Source: Mesorhizobium sp. M1E.F.Ca.ET.045.02.1.1 (GTDB lineage Bacteria > Pseudomonadota > Alphaproteobacteria > Rhizobiales > Rhizobiaceae). From it: DNA of 64,000 nt. Made by a program: the position numbers and the translations under genes. Where the stretch lies: assembly GCF_003952485.1 (NCBI RefSeq), contig NZ_CP034447.1, positions 1,798,001 to 1,862,000 of the forward strand, written 5' to 3'. Below the pieces are notes generated by a model that was given only the letters and a program-made list of their open reading frames with translations, did not search any database and had not been told where the DNA came from. Of the stretch, positions 8,725 through 19,938 are shown piece by piece. The first letter of the stretch is position 1; each line of letters opens with the position of its first letter.

Positions 8725-9561
8725 ATGAGCGACTTCGATCTCGACGCCTATTTCGCCCGCATCGGCTATGGCGGGCCGACCGACAGCTCGCTCGTCACGC
8801 TGCGGTCGCTGCATTTGGCTCATCCGCAGGCGATCCCGTTCGAGAACATCGATGCGCTGATGGGCGTCTCGGTCGGGCTCGATCCGGCTTCGCTGCAGGA
8901 CAAGATCTTCCGGCGCGGCCGCGGCGGCTACTGCTTCGAGCACAATCTGATCTTCATGCACGCGCTTGGAGCGCTGGGCTTCAATGTGAGCGGGCTCGCC
9001 GCCCGCGTGCTCTGGGGCCAGCCGGACGACGCCGTCACGGCGCGCAGCCACATGCTGCTGCGCGTCGATCTCGACGGCAAAATCTACATCGCCGATGTGG
9101 GCTTCGGCGGCCTGACGCTGACGGCACCGCTGCTGCTGGAGCCGGATCTCGAACAGCGGACGCCGCACGAGACGTTCCGCATCGTCGAGGGCGCCGATCA
9201 TTTTCGCCTGCAGGCCAATATCGGCAGCGCCAGCATCGGCGGCGATTGGCGCACGCTCTACCGCTTCGACATGCAGCATGCCTACGAGGTCGACTATCAG
9301 GTGAGCAGCCATTTCCTGTCGACGCATCCGACCTCGCATTTCCTGTCGACCCTGGTCGCGGCGCGCGCCCTGCCCGACAGGCGCTACGCGCTGCGCAACA
9401 ACCGGCTGTCGACCCATCATCTCGGCGGCCGCACCGAGCAGCGGGAGATCGCGAGCGCCGCCGAGCTCGCCGAAGTGCTGGAGAACCAGCTCGCCATCGT
9501 CATTCCCGACCGCGCCGCCTTCGAGGCCAGGCTGCTGCAGAAAAACATCATGGAGACCTGA
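8725..9561 (+). CDS. nat: arylamine N-acetyltransferase
   Basis: 278 residues. Acetylates arylamines and hydrazines from acetyl-CoA. The Cys-His-Asp triad is visible: Cys70 in RGGYCFEHN, His109 in SHMLLRV and Asp124 in [10 protein letters not shown]-terminal PFENID is also conserved. Start at 8725 ([17 protein letters not shown]) fits the normal NAT length. Only three bases separate its stop from the next gene, a monooxygenase-like protein, so the two are very likely co-transcribed. Confidence 0.95.
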   Translation: MSDFDLDAYFARIGYGGPTDSSLVTLRSLHLAHPQAIPFENIDALMGVSVGLDPASLQDKIFRRGRGGYCFEHNLIFMHALGALGFNVSGLAARVLWGQPDDAVTARSHMLLRVDLDGKIYIADVGFGGLTLTAPLLLEPDLEQRTPHETFRIVEGADHFRLQANIGSASIGGDWRTLYRFDMQHAYEVDYQVSSHFLSTHPTSHFLSTLVAARALPDRRYALRNNRLSTHHLGGRTEQREIASAAELAEVLENQLAIVIPDRAAFEARLLQKNIMET

Positions 9562-9564
9562 TCT

Positions 9565-10563
9565 ATGACAGCCCTTTCGGTTCTCGACCTGTCGCCGATA
9601 ACCCTCGGCAGCAATGCCTCTCAGTCGCTGGCCAACTCGCTCGACCTTGCCCGCCATGCCGAGCGGCTGGGCTACAAGCGCTATTGGCTCGCCGAGCACC
9701 ACAACATGCCGGGCATTGCAAGCGCGGCGACTTCCGTTGTCATCGCGCATGTCGCCGGCGGCACCAGGACGATCCGCGTCGGCGCCGGCGGCATCATGCT
9801 GCCCAACCATGCGCCGCTGGTGATTGCCGAGCAGTTCGGCACGCTCAACGCGCTTTTTCCGGGCCGCATCGACCTCGGCCTCGGCCGCGCGCCAGGCACC
9901 GACGTGATGACGGCGCGGGCGCTGCGCCGCAATCTGGAAGCCAGCGACAACTTCCCCCAGGACGTGGTCGAGCTGATGGGCTATTTCCAGCCGGCCGAGG
10001 AAGGCCAGCGCATCCGCGCGGTGCCCGGCGAAGGCCAGGACGTGCCAGTCTGGATCCTCGGTTCCAGCCTCTACGGCGCGCAGCTCGCGGCGCTCCTTGG
10101 CCTGCCCTATGCGTTCGCCTCGCATTTCGCGCCGGCCGAACTCGACCACGCGCTGGAGGTTTATCGGACCCGCTTCCAGCCCTCGGCCCAGCTCGACAAG
10201 CCCTATGTGATGCTCGGCATCAATGTCTTCGCAGCACCCACCGACGCCGAGGCGCGGCTGCTGTTCAGCTCGCTGCAGCAGGCTTTCGTCAATCTGCGCA
10301 GCGGCCGGCCCGGGCAACTGCCGCCGCCGGTCGAAAACTATGACCGCGACCTCGATCCGGTGGCGAAGAGCATGCTTTCCCAGGCGCTGTCCTGCGCCGT
10401 CGTCGGTTCGCCGGAAACGGTCCGCCAGGGCATCGACGCCTTCGTGCGCCGCACCGGCGCCGACGAATTGATGGTGACGGCGCAGATGTTCGACCACGCG
10501 GCAAGGGTGCGCTCCTTCGAGATTCTGTCCGACGTCCACAAGTCGATGTCGCAAGCCGCCTGA
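9565..10563 (+). CDS. LLM-class flavin-dependent oxidoreductase (MsnO8-like)
   Basis: 332 residues with the bacterial luciferase-like fold: [24 protein letters not shown] and [13 protein letters not shown] are the landmarks of the MsnO8/YhbW subgroup, FMN-dependent monooxygenases of unknown substrate. It follows nat by three bases and is probably translated from the same mRNA. It is not a close paralogue of the LLM protein at 6254: length and signatures differ. Confidence 0.88.
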   Translation: MTALSVLDLSPITLGSNASQSLANSLDLARHAERLGYKRYWLAEHHNMPGIASAATSVVIAHVAGGTRTIRVGAGGIMLPNHAPLVIAEQFGTLNALFPGRIDLGLGRAPGTDVMTARALRRNLEASDNFPQDVVELMGYFQPAEEGQRIRAVPGEGQDVPVWILGSSLYGAQLAALLGLPYAFASHFAPAELDHALEVYRTRFQPSAQLDKPYVMLGINVFAAPTDAEARLLFSSLQQAFVNLRSGRPGQLPPPVENYDRDLDPVAKSMLSQALSCAVVGSPETVRQGIDAFVRRTGADELMVTAQMFDHAARVRSFEILSDVHKSMSQAA

Positions 10564-10604
10564 CCGACTCACTGGCTTTGCCTGACACACTCGTCTGCCA
10601 GCTG

Positions 10605-10664
10605 TTTGTTTTTACGCAATTCCGGACGGAAAACCGTTTCACACTTTTCCTGGAATTGCTTTAA
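10605..10664. repeat. palindromic intergenic repeat, P family, copy 2
   Basis: GCAATTCC at 10616-10623 and GGAATTGC at 10652-10659 flank a core almost identical to that at 7340-7400. It lies between the LLM gene and the inositol-phosphatase-family gene. Confidence 0.85.
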
Positions 10665-10699
10665 GGGCAGGCCACCCTCCTTAAGCGCGAGCCTTTCCC

Positions 10700-11494
10700 G
10701 TGACCGACGATCTCGACCAGCGCATGCATTTCGCCATCGATCTGGCGCGCCGCGCCGGCGAGCTTGGGCTGAGATATTTTCGCGATCTCGAAAATCTTAC
10801 CATCGAGAGCAAGGGCCATCAGGACCTGGTCTCCGACGGCGACCGGAACGTCGAGCTCTTCATCCGCGCGGCGATCGCCGAGGCTTATCCGGACGACGGC
10901 ATCGTCGGCGAGGAGCATGCGCCGGTGACCGGCAGGACCGGCCATGTCTGGGTGATCGACCCGATCGACGGCACCGCCAATTTCGTGCGCGGCATTCCCG
11001 CCTGGTGCGTGGTGATCGCCTGCGCCAAGGACGGCGAGACCATCGTCGGCGTCATCCATGAGGCTTCCACCGGCGAGACCTTCCACGGCCGCCTTGGCGG
11101 CGGCGCCTTCGTCAACGGCCGGCCGATCAAGGCGAGCGCCGCCACCTCGCTTTCCGAAGGCTCGGTCGGAACCGGGCTTTCGAACCGTGCGGCCACGGAA
11201 CATGTGGCGGTGCTGATCAGCATGATCATGGCCGAAGGCGGCGTCTTCTTCAGAAACGCTTCCGGCGCGCTGATGCTCGCCTATGCCGCGGCCGGGCGGC
11301 TGCTCGGCTATGTCGAGGAACACATGAATGCCTGGGACTGCCTTGCCGGCATGCTTCTGGTCGAAGAGGCGGGCGGCACGGTGCTGAAGCCCGACCCGAG
11401 GACGGTCGTCAGCCAGGGGACGCAAGTGATCGCTGGCGGAAGCAACATCTTCCCGAAGCTGCGCGCGCTTTGCACGGAGGCGTTCCGAGACTAG
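10700..11494 (+). CDS. inositol monophosphatase family protein
   Basis: 264 residues. Metal-dependent sugar-phosphate phosphatase fold, with the first motif GEEH (Glu71), the second VIDPIDGTANF (Asp87, Asp90) and the C-terminal WDCLAGMLLVEEAGG. This is the SuhB/HisN/CysQ superfamily; substrate could be inositol phosphate, histidinol phosphate or another. It stands alone between a repeat and a convergent L,D-transpeptidase gene. Confidence 0.9.
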   Translation: MTDDLDQRMHFAIDLARRAGELGLRYFRDLENLTIESKGHQDLVSDGDRNVELFIRAAIAEAYPDDGIVGEEHAPVTGRTGHVWVIDPIDGTANFVRGIPAWCVVIACAKDGETIVGVIHEASTGETFHGRLGGGAFVNGRPIKASAATSLSEGSVGTGLSNRAATEHVAVLISMIMAEGGVFFRNASGALMLAYAAAGRLLGYVEEHMNAWDCLAGMLLVEEAGGTVLKPDPRTVVSQGTQVIAGGSNIFPKLRALCTEAFRD

Positions 11495-11544
11495 CCCTTC
11501 GGCACCAAAAGCAAGGCGTGTCGAGATTCGAGTCCGGCCGAGCC

Positions 11545-12165
11545 TTAAATGACGATGACCTTGGTGCCGATCGGGGCGCGGTCGTAGAGATCGATGATGT
11601 CCTGGTTCATGAGGCGGATGCAGCCCGCCGACACTGCCTTGCCGATCGACCACCATTCAGGGCTGCCGTGCAGGCGATAGCCGGTGTCACCCTTCTCATT
11701 GTAGAGATAGAGCGCCCGCGCGCCGAGCGGGTTCATAAGTCCGCCTTCCATATGGGCCGGTATGATGTGGCCTCGATTGCGCTCGCGCACGATCATCTGG
11801 GACGGCGCGCTCCAATCGGGCCATTCGCGCTTCCTCGCGACCTGCGCGGTGCCATGCCACTCGAAGCCCGCCTTGCCGACACCGATGCCGTAGCGCAGCG
11901 CCTGACCGTCTCCCAGCACGTAGTAGAGGAATTTCGCTCCTGTATCGACAATGATGGTGCCGGGCGCCTCGTCGGTTGCATAAGGCACCGTCTGCCGATG
12001 GAGTTTCTGGTCGACCTTGTAGATCGGAACCGGCGGGATGCGGAAACCGGCGTCGGTGAGGCCGCCATAGGCCAAAGGAGAACTCTGCAACCCACCGCCG
12101 GTGGTGCAGCCGGAGAATGCGAGCATCCCGGCAAGTACCACGATCAGGATCGATTTCGCGCGCAT
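11545..12165 (-). CDS. L,D-transpeptidase (YkuD domain) lipoprotein
   Basis: 206 residues. The N-terminus is a lipoprotein signal with lipobox ending at Cys20 (LAFSGC), so it is exported and lipid-anchored. The C-terminal YkuD domain carries HGSPEWWSIG and the catalytic SAGCIRL (the usual SHGCIRL with Ala for His). Family members make 3-3 peptidoglycan crosslinks or attach proteins to the wall; Rhizobiales are rich in such enzymes. Whether the Ala substitution alters activity is open. Confidence 0.88.
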   Translation of the reverse strand: MRAKSILIVVLAGMLAFSGCTTGGGLQSSPLAYGGLTDAGFRIPPVPIYKVDQKLHRQTVPYATDEAPGTIIVDTGAKFLYYVLGDGQALRYGIGVGKAGFEWHGTAQVARKREWPDWSAPSQMIVRERNRGHIIPAHMEGGLMNPLGARALYLYNEKGDTGYRLHGSPEWWSIGKAVSAGCIRLMNQDIIDLYDRAPIGTKVIVI

Positions 12166-12646
12166 GATCCAAGCCGGCGCTCGTGCCGGCGATCTGCCTT
12201 ATCCTGCCTTATTCGTAGTCCCGCATGCCTCGCTTGCCAAGCGTTCTATCTTCTCCGCCGGCTGATTGCCGGCACATGGCGGCAAAAGATGTTTTCAGGC
12301 TTATTCGCGACCCAAAGTCACGCCCCCAGGGCAAAGCTTCTCCCGGCCGCCATGCGGCTGATGCATGACGACGATGTTCCGTTCGGGAAAAATCCTGTCT
12401 GGGCAATGAGATAGGGCAAATCCGGATCGACCCCGGCTGGTGACGGGCCGGCTCGTTTCCCGAGCCCCTGCCGGACGGCAGCCACCTTGCGCAGAATGCT
12501 TGCGCGCCGTGCCGCCTGTTCTTATATACGCGCCAGCCGTTCGGCCTTGAAAACCCGGGACCGTGACGGAATTCTTGTGAACAGGGGCTTTCGTCGGAAC
12601 GCCTTATCAGGGTCCTGAGAGCCTGCTTAGCGGAGAGACTAGAACA
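12166..12646. other. 481-bp intergenic region upstream of dnaK
   Basis: Separates the divergent L,D-transpeptidase and dnaK. Apart from the heat-shock promoter at 12499-12530 and a long dnaK leader I see no small ORF with a ribosome site and no strong hairpin. Long open readings on the minus strand through dnaK are shadows of its codon bias. Confidence 0.6.
12499..12530 (+). promoter_or_regulatory. RpoH (sigma-32)-type heat-shock promoter of dnaK
   Basis: CTTG at 12499-12502, an 18-base spacer, then CTTATATACG at 12521-12530. The -10 part fits the alphaproteobacterial RpoH consensus CYTATnTnnG at every defined base and the spacing is in the accepted range. The start point would lie near 12537, giving a leader of about 110 bases before the dnaK ATG. 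Confidence 0.72.
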
Positions 12647-14563
<1,917 letters not shown>

Positions 14564-14580
14564 GCCGGCCGACGGCAGAT

Positions 14581-14714
14581 CATGCGAACGACCCCAAAAT
14601 CGGTATCGATTTTGGAAAGGATCATGCGCCAATTCAAAAGTGCTACAGCGTCCTTTGCGCGTCCGAGAGGACGCGCGGCGCTGTAGAAAGCCCGGCGCAG
14701 AGCCGGGCTTTTTT
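14581..14714 (+). terminator. dnaK terminator with rhizobial palindromic repeat
   Basis: AAAGCCCGGC pairs with GCCGGGCTTT around 14688-14710 and is followed by a run of T: a good rho-independent terminator. Immediately upstream (14581-14687) is a repeat that includes CCAAAATCG/CGATTTTGG and a second stem around CTACAGCG/CGCTGTAG, a unit I know as common between Mesorhizobium genes. Confidence 0.8.
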
Positions 14715-14862
14715 GCAACCCTGGGCGAAAAAGTGACGGAAAACATGGGCCGAGCCGGGCTCGCTACTAGCATCCGGGCAGCATCGCTCCTAAATCCAAC
14801 AACGTGCCGGCAAACGACGCAACAATGCTTGAAGACATTGAGCATCCGGACCGCGGGAAAAA

Positions 14863-15993
14863 ATGAAAGCTGATTTCTACGAAACCCTGGGCGTGCAAAA
14901 AGGCGCCGACGACAAGGAGCTCAAGAGCGCTTTCCGCAAGCTCGCCATGCAGTTCCATCCCGACCGCAATCCCGGCGACCACGCCTGCGAGCACAAGTTC
15001 AAGGAAATCAACGAGGCCTACGAGACGCTGAAGGACCCGCAGAAGCGCGCGGCCTATGACCGTTTCGGCCACGCCGCCTTCGAGCAGGGCGGCATGAACG
15101 GCGCCGCGCACGGCTTCGGCGCCGGCGGTTTCGCCGACATCTTCGAAGACATTTTCGGCGACATGATGGGCGGCCGCCAGCGCCGCTCGTCAGGCGGCCG
15201 CGAGCGCGGGGCGGACCTGCGCTACAATATGGAGATCTCGCTCGAGGAGGCATTCTCCGGCAAGACGGCGCAAATCCGTGTGCCGGCCTCCATTTCCTGC
15301 TCGGAATGCTCAGGGACCGGCGCCAAGCCCGGCACGCAGCCGGTCACCTGCGCCATGTGCCATGGCCACGGCAAGGTGCGCGCCACGCAAGGCTTCTTCT
15401 CGATCGAGCGCACCTGCCCGCAATGCCAAGGTCGCGGACAGACGATCAAGGACCCCTGCGCGAAATGTGCCGGACAGGGCCGCGTCACCGAGGAGCGTTC
15501 GCTGTCGGTCAACATCCCCGCCGGCATCGAGGACGGAACCCGTATCCGGCTTGCCAATGAGGGCGAGGCCGGCCTGCGCGGCGGTCCTTCCGGCGACCTC
15601 TACATCTTCCTCGCGGTCAAGCCGCACGAATTCTTCCAGCGCGATGGCGCCGACCTCTATTGCAAGGTGCCGATCTCGATGACGACCGCCGCCCTTGGCG
15701 GCTCGTTCGAGGTCACCACCCTCGACGGCACGCAGACCAAGGTGAAAGTGCCGGAAGGCACCCAGAACGGCCGCCAGTTCCGGCTGAAGGGCAAGGGCAT
15801 GCCGGTGCTGCGCCAGCCCAATGTCGGCGACCTCTACATCCAGACGGCGGTCGAAACGCCGCAGAACCTGTCGCGCCGCCAGCGCGAACTGTTGGAAGAG
15901 TTCGAGCAGCTCTCGTCGAAGGACAACTCGCCCCAGTCGAGCGGCTTCTTCGCCCGCATGAAGGACTTTTTCGAGTCCTTTGGCGACAGCTGA
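14863..15993 (+). CDS. dnaJ: chaperone protein DnaJ (Hsp40)
   Basis: 376 residues. J domain at 1-70 with HPD at 32-34, Gly/Phe-rich linker ([17 protein letters not shown]), four zinc-binding repeats ([32 protein letters not shown]) and the C-terminal substrate-binding domain. It stimulates DnaK ATPase and delivers clients. The HPD context is unusual in carrying [16 protein letters not shown], with a Cys instead of the common Ala/Glu, not expected to matter. Confidence 0.98.
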   Translation: MKADFYETLGVQKGADDKELKSAFRKLAMQFHPDRNPGDHACEHKFKEINEAYETLKDPQKRAAYDRFGHAAFEQGGMNGAAHGFGAGGFADIFEDIFGDMMGGRQRRSSGGRERGADLRYNMEISLEEAFSGKTAQIRVPASISCSECSGTGAKPGTQPVTCAMCHGHGKVRATQGFFSIERTCPQCQGRGQTIKDPCAKCAGQGRVTEERSLSVNIPAGIEDGTRIRLANEGEAGLRGGPSGDLYIFLAVKPHEFFQRDGADLYCKVPISMTTAALGGSFEVTTLDGTQTKVKVPEGTQNGRQFRLKGKGMPVLRQPNVGDLYIQTAVETPQNLSRRQRELLEEFEQLSSKDNSPQSSGFFARMKDFFESFGDS

Positions 15994-16001
15994 CGTCATT
16001 T

Positions 16002-16056
16002 TTTGACGCAAGTCGTTATCCCAAAACCGCCTCACACTTTTGGGCAACTTGCGTTG
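16002..16056. repeat. palindromic intergenic repeat, P family, variant arms
   Basis: Outer arms ACGCAAGT (16006-16013) and ACTTGCGT (16047-16054), inner arms CCCAAAA and TTTTGGG around CCGCCTCACAC. The inner loop is the same as in the copies at 7340 and 10605, but the arms are different. It lies after dnaJ. Confidence 0.8.
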
Positions 16057-16158
16057 GCAGCATTCCCGAGCGTCATCAACACCTTATGCCAGCTTGACGC
16101 CTTGCCTTGTTCCACCTAGCTGATAAGTAGCGGGTGGGGAGCGTTGAGGAGAGCTCGC

Positions 16159-16764
16159 ATGGCACGTGGTCCCGGGTTGCGCAAAGCGCTGGCGGAAAAA
16201 TTCGACGACGAGCTGAAGTTCTTCAAAGGCTGGATCGACAAGCCGAAAGCGGTCGGCTCGATCGTTCCCACCAGTTCGATCACCGCCCGCAAGATGGCCT
16301 CGATCGTCAACCCGAAATCGGGACTGCCGGTGCTCGAGGTCGGACCGGGCACCGGCGTCATCACCCGCGCCATCCTGGCCCAGGGCGTGAAGCCGGAAAA
16401 CCTCTACGCGATCGAATACTCGACCGACTTCGTGCGCCATCTGCGCAGGCTCTATCCGCGCGTCAACGTCATCGAGGGCGACGCCTTCAACCTCGACGCC
16501 ACGCTCGGCGACAAGCGCGACATGGTATTCGATTCGGTCGTTTCCGGCGTGCCGCTGCTCAACTTCCCGGTCGCCCAGCGCATCGCCTATATCGAAAGCC
16601 TGCTCGACCGCATCCCGGCCGGCCGGCCGATCGTGCAACTGACCTATGGCCCGCTGTCGCCGATCCCGCCCGGCCGCGGCAATTACAAGGTCAAGCATTT
16701 CGACTTCATCATCCGCAACATCCCGCCGACACAGCTCTGGATCTACCGGCGCGAAGGGCATTAG
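16159..16764 (+). CDS. pmtA: phospholipid N-methyltransferase
   Basis: 201 residues, SAM-dependent. The SAM motif EVGPGTGVITRAIL and the sequence SGVPLLNFP match the rhizobial PmtA family, which methylates phosphatidylethanolamine three times to phosphatidylcholine, a main membrane lipid needed for symbiosis in rhizobia. Start at 16159 (MARGPGLRKAL) follows a GAGGAGA ribosome site. It acts at the cytoplasmic face of the inner membrane. Confidence 0.85.
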   Translation: MARGPGLRKALAEKFDDELKFFKGWIDKPKAVGSIVPTSSITARKMASIVNPKSGLPVLEVGPGTGVITRAILAQGVKPENLYAIEYSTDFVRHLRRLYPRVNVIEGDAFNLDATLGDKRDMVFDSVVSGVPLLNFPVAQRIAYIESLLDRIPAGRPIVQLTYGPLSPIPPGRGNYKVKHFDFIIRNIPPTQLWIYRREGH

Positions 16765-16766
16765 AC

Positions 16767-16880
16767 GAGAAGGGAGTAGGGGGGTAAGGCAGTAGGGGAG
16801 CAGGGGGAATGAACGGCTCGATTTCCGGACTTTTCCCTACTCCCCTACTGCCCTATTCCCTTACTCCCCTATTTCTCCCG
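16767..16880. repeat. G-rich inverted repeat between pmtA and FMN reductase gene
   Basis: A run of GGGAGTAGGGG-like units at about 16769-16809 is answered by CCCCTACTGCCC-like units at 16832-16875, giving a roughly 40-bp imperfect stem around a 20-base spacer. The G tracts could also form a quadruplex. No ORF uses it. Confidence 0.75.
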
Positions 16881-16888
16881 GGTGGCCG

Positions 16889-17485
16889 ATGGCAGTGATC
16901 CCAAGAATTCTCGTCTTCGCCGGCTCGATCCGCACCGGTGCCTTCAGCGGCAGGACGGCCGACGTGGCGCAGAAGGAACTCGCCATGCACGGCGCCGAGG
17001 TGACCCGCATCTCGCTCGGCGACTATCCACTGCCGATCATGGACGAGGACCTGGAGAAGGAAAAAGGCATCCCCGAGAATGCCGTGAAGCTCGGCTATCA
17101 GATCGCCGCCCATGACGGACTCCTGATCGCGACGCCGGAATATAACGGCTCGATCCCGCCGCTCTTGAAGAACTCGATCGACTGGGTGAGCCGGATCCGG
17201 CGCGACGGCAGCCGCTCGTTCAGGCCGCTCTACGGCAAGCCCGTGGCGCTCTGCTCCTCTTCCGAGAGCAAGTTTGCCGGCATACGCTGCATCAACCACC
17301 TGCGCGCGGTGTTGGTGCGCTGCCAGATGGACGTGATCACGCCGGAATGCTCGGTGTCGAACGCGGATGAGGCGTTCGCCGAGGACGGACAATTCCGGGA
17401 CGAGAAACTGCACCAATCGATGGAGCGCCTATGCCGCACACTGATCGAAACCTCGCGCATGCTGTCCATCCGGATCGAGGCCTGA
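16889..17485 (+). CDS. NADPH-dependent FMN reductase family protein
   Basis: 198 residues, flavodoxin-like fold. FMN-phosphate loop [14 protein letters not shown] near the N-terminus and [18 protein letters not shown] near 80-100 are the ChrR/YieF-type signatures. Members reduce quinones, azo dyes or chromate with NAD(P)H. Its stop overlaps the likely pyrF start (TGATG), so the two are translationally coupled although not functionally related in an obvious way. Confidence 0.9.
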   Translation: MAVIPRILVFAGSIRTGAFSGRTADVAQKELAMHGAEVTRISLGDYPLPIMDEDLEKEKGIPENAVKLGYQIAAHDGLLIATPEYNGSIPPLLKNSIDWVSRIRRDGSRSFRPLYGKPVALCSSSESKFAGIRCINHLRAVLVRCQMDVITPECSVSNADEAFAEDGQFRDEKLHQSMERLCRTLIETSRMLSIRIEA

Positions 17486-18186
17486 TGCATCCGGCAGAGA
17501 CCATGCGCGACAGGCTGATCGTCGGCCTCGACGTGCCGACGCTGAAGGAGGCCGAAAAGGCGGTGCGCGAGCTCGAAGGCACCGTCTGCTTCTACAAGAT
17601 CGGCTACCAGCTCGCCTTCGCGGGCGGGCTCGATTTCGCGCGCGAGCTCGCCAGCGGTGGCACCAAGGTCTTCCTCGACATGAAGCTGCTCGACATCGAC
17701 AACACAGTGGCCAAGGGGGTCGAGAACATCGTCAGGATGGGGGTCTCGATGCTGACGCTGCATGCCTACCCCAAGGCGATGAAGGCGGCGGTCGAGGCCG
17801 CCAAAGGCAGCGAGCTCTGCCTGCTCGCGGTGACCGTGCTGACCTCGATGGACGAGCAGGACATGATCGACGCGGGCTACGAATATGACCCGCACACGCT
17901 GGTGCTTAGGCGCTCCGAACAGGCGCTGCATGCCGGCATGGGCGGCATCGTCTGCTCGGCCGAGGAGGCTGAAGCAGTGCGCCGGATCGTCGGACCCGAC
18001 ATGGCGGTGGTGACGCCCGGCATCCGGCCGGCCGGCAGCGACCATGGCGACCAGAAACGCGTGGTGACACCGGCGCAGGCCATCCGCAACGGCTCCAGCC
18101 ACCTCGTCGTCGGCCGGCCGATCGTCAAGGCGCCCGACCGGCGCGCGGCGGCCGAGGCGATCCTGGCCGAGATGCAGTCGGCCTGA
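17485..18186 (+). CDS. pyrF: orotidine 5'-phosphate decarboxylase
   Basis: Last step of UMP synthesis. About 233 residues from the ATG that overlaps the previous stop, or 227 from the ATG at 17503 ([13 protein letters not shown]). The catalytic signature [17 protein letters not shown], with the DxKxxDI motif, is intact, and GIRPAG and GRPIV near the C-terminus bind phosphate. The DUF1330 gene follows after 21 bases. Confidence 0.96.
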   Translation: MHPAETMRDRLIVGLDVPTLKEAEKAVRELEGTVCFYKIGYQLAFAGGLDFARELASGGTKVFLDMKLLDIDNTVAKGVENIVRMGVSMLTLHAYPKAMKAAVEAAKGSELCLLAVTVLTSMDEQDMIDAGYEYDPHTLVLRRSEQALHAGMGGIVCSAEEAEAVRRIVGPDMAVVTPGIRPAGSDHGDQKRVVTPAQAIRNGSSHLVVGRPIVKAPDRRAAAEAILAEMQSA

Positions 18187-18207
18187 TTTTCAAACAGGAG
18201 AAAAAGA

Positions 18208-18495
18208 ATGCCCAAGGGATATTGGATCGCTCGCGTCGATGTGCGCGACCCGGAAGGCTACAAGGATTATGTCGCCGCCGCCAAGCTCGCCTTCGATCGT
18301 TTCGGCGTGAAATTCCTGGCGCGCGGCGGCGAGCACGAGAAGGCCGAGGGACCCAGCCGTGCGCGCAACGTCATCATCGAGTTCGAATCGCTCGCCGCGG
18401 CGCATGAGTGCTACCACTCGCCGGAATATCAGCGCGCCGTCGCCATCCGCCAGAAGGTAGCTGACGGCGAGATCGTGCTGGTCGAGGGGGTTTAG
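18208..18495 (+). CDS. DUF1330 family protein
   Basis: 95 residues, ferredoxin-like dimeric alpha/beta barrel fold. MPKGYWIARVDVRDPEGYKDY at the start (an ARVDVRDPEGY core) and ARGGEHEKAEG then HSPEYQ are typical of DUF1330, whose function is not established. The ribosome site CAGGAGAAAAAG is strong. Likely in one transcript with pyrF. Confidence 0.9.
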   Translation: MPKGYWIARVDVRDPEGYKDYVAAAKLAFDRFGVKFLARGGEHEKAEGPSRARNVIIEFESLAAAHECYHSPEYQRAVAIRQKVADGEIVLVEGV

Positions 18496-18565
18496 TTGGT
18501 CGAGGCAAGGGGTGGCTGATTGGCTGCGTTGGCACGTTGCAGATTAGCCGAAACGCCCATCTTGT

Positions 18566-18747
18566 CGTCATCCACGGGCGGAGCAAGGAGCGTAGCGACG
18601 CAGCGCAGACCCGAGGATCCATTCCGTGACTTCAACGCGCCGCTACGGTCCAGAATTCTGCTCTGCTCCACTCCACGGCAGAGGTAACGGCATGGATTCC
18701 AGGGTCTGCGCGCGTCGCTTCGCTCCTTGCTTCGCCCTGGAATGACG
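18566..18747. repeat. imperfect inverted repeat element between DUF1330 and ATP-grasp genes
   Basis: The left arm (18566-18630, starting CGTCATCCACGGGCGGAGC) returns inverted at 18683-18747 (ending CGCCCTGGAATGACG), with the shared core GCAAGGAGCG and GCGCAGACCC. Roughly four of five bases pair. It lies between two converging genes and holds no ORF; a rhizobial MITE-like sequence is the simplest reading. Confidence 0.75.
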
Positions 18748-18777
18748 AAGTTGTTAGGTCTCAGTCAGTCATGAAGG

Positions 18778-19836
18778 TCACGACGTCAGCCTGTTCGCCG
18801 CCGTCTCCGCCATCGCGTCGGCTAAACTCATGCCCCATTGCCTGCGGCAATAGTCGCGAAAATCGAAGCAGGGCAGACCGGGGCAGACTTCGAACTCGAT
18901 CAGATGGATGGTGTCGTCGGCCTCGACCCTGAGGTCGATCGAGAAGACGTCCTTCAGGCCAAGCCCGGCGATCAGCTTTTGCGCCATGGCGCGGATCGCC
19001 CGATCGGCTATCGGCTGGCTGGCGGCGACCGGCTGAAGCTTCGGCTCCGCATAGGCGCCGGCGTCCCTGGCGGCCTGGCCGGTATCGCCGTAGAGCGCCT
19101 GGCTGTCGGCCATGGTCTGGAAGTCGCCGCCGGAATCCACAAAGGCGATGCCGAGCGCCTGGACACCCGTTTCCGGCCTCAACCCGAGGAAGCTCGCGCG
19201 CGCATTGCGGCCGGCGACGTAGGGCTGGACGACGACATCGTCGCGGTAATGGGCAAAGACGCGCCGGCTAAGCTCCAGCGCATGGCCAAGATCAGCCGCG
19301 CGCGAATCCGGCCAGATGCCGATCTTGGCGCCGAGCCGGTTGGGCTTGACGAACCAGCCGGCCGGCGAGGCCGGGGGCTCGACCAGCCACGCGCCGTTGC
19401 GCGCCAGACCAGCCGGCGGGACCGGCAGGCCGAGTGCGCCGAGCACGGCGCCGGAGCGGAACTTGTCCTGGCAGAGCGCGAACAACGAATCGTCGGCGCC
19501 GACGGTTTTCAGCCCGTTCAGCCTTGCCAGCGCGGGCGAAGCGCCGCCACGGAAATAGGCGATGCCGTCGGTCAGTGTCCAGACGAGCGTTTTGGCCGGA
19601 TCGGCTTTCGCCAGTACGGCCGCCGCGTCGTCCAGTTCGACCGGCAAAAAGGCAAGACCGCGCTTTTCGCAAGCGGCGGCGAGCTGGCCGAATTCGCAGG
19701 CGAGATCGGTCGACTGCGCCAGATAGGACGATATCTCGATGGCGCGTTCCGCCGGGCAGCCGTCCGCGACGAGCCTGTCGAAACAGGCCTTCTCCGGCTC
19801 GTGGACAAGGATCAGCGTCGGCCCGTTGCGCGGCAT
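18778..19836 (-). CDS. ATP-grasp domain protein, substrate unknown
   Basis: 352 residues. The lid and core elements of an ATP-grasp ligase are visible: GWFVKPNRLGAKIGIW (the P-loop-like Lys strand), DDVVVQPYVAGRNARASFLG, and near the C-terminus FSIDLRVEADDTIHLIEFEVCPGLP with the metal-binding Glu and the Asn position replaced by Cys-Pro. It resembles D-Ala-D-Ala-ligase-like proteins. The start at 19836 (MPRNGPTLIL) follows GGGAG by six bases; an upstream in-frame ATG at 19857 lacks a ribosome site. Confidence 0.75.
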   Translation of the reverse strand: MPRNGPTLILVHEPEKACFDRLVADGCPAERAIEISSYLAQSTDLACEFGQLAAACEKRGLAFLPVELDDAAAVLAKADPAKTLVWTLTDGIAYFRGGASPALARLNGLKTVGADDSLFALCQDKFRSGAVLGALGLPVPPAGLARNGAWLVEPPASPAGWFVKPNRLGAKIGIWPDSRAADLGHALELSRRVFAHYRDDVVVQPYVAGRNARASFLGLRPETGVQALGIAFVDSGGDFQTMADSQALYGDTGQAARDAGAYAEPKLQPVAASQPIADRAIRAMAQKLIAGLGLKDVFSIDLRVEADDTIHLIEFEVCPGLPCFDFRDYCRRQWGMSLADAMAETAANRLTS

Positions 19837-19938
19837 GGAAGCTCCCGGCGAAATCAAGCTACCATCGCATGGCCGTTGCGATCGGCTTGCGGGAAACCGA
19901 CCGGCCCGGACGGTTGCGTGACAGCAGTGCTAAACTGC

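Noticed and set aside
8692-10590. 632-codon minus-strand frame opposite nat and the LLM gene, and a 595-codon plus frame overlapping both
   Set aside because: Neither has a ribosome site or any domain; both are frame shadows of two well-supported genes.
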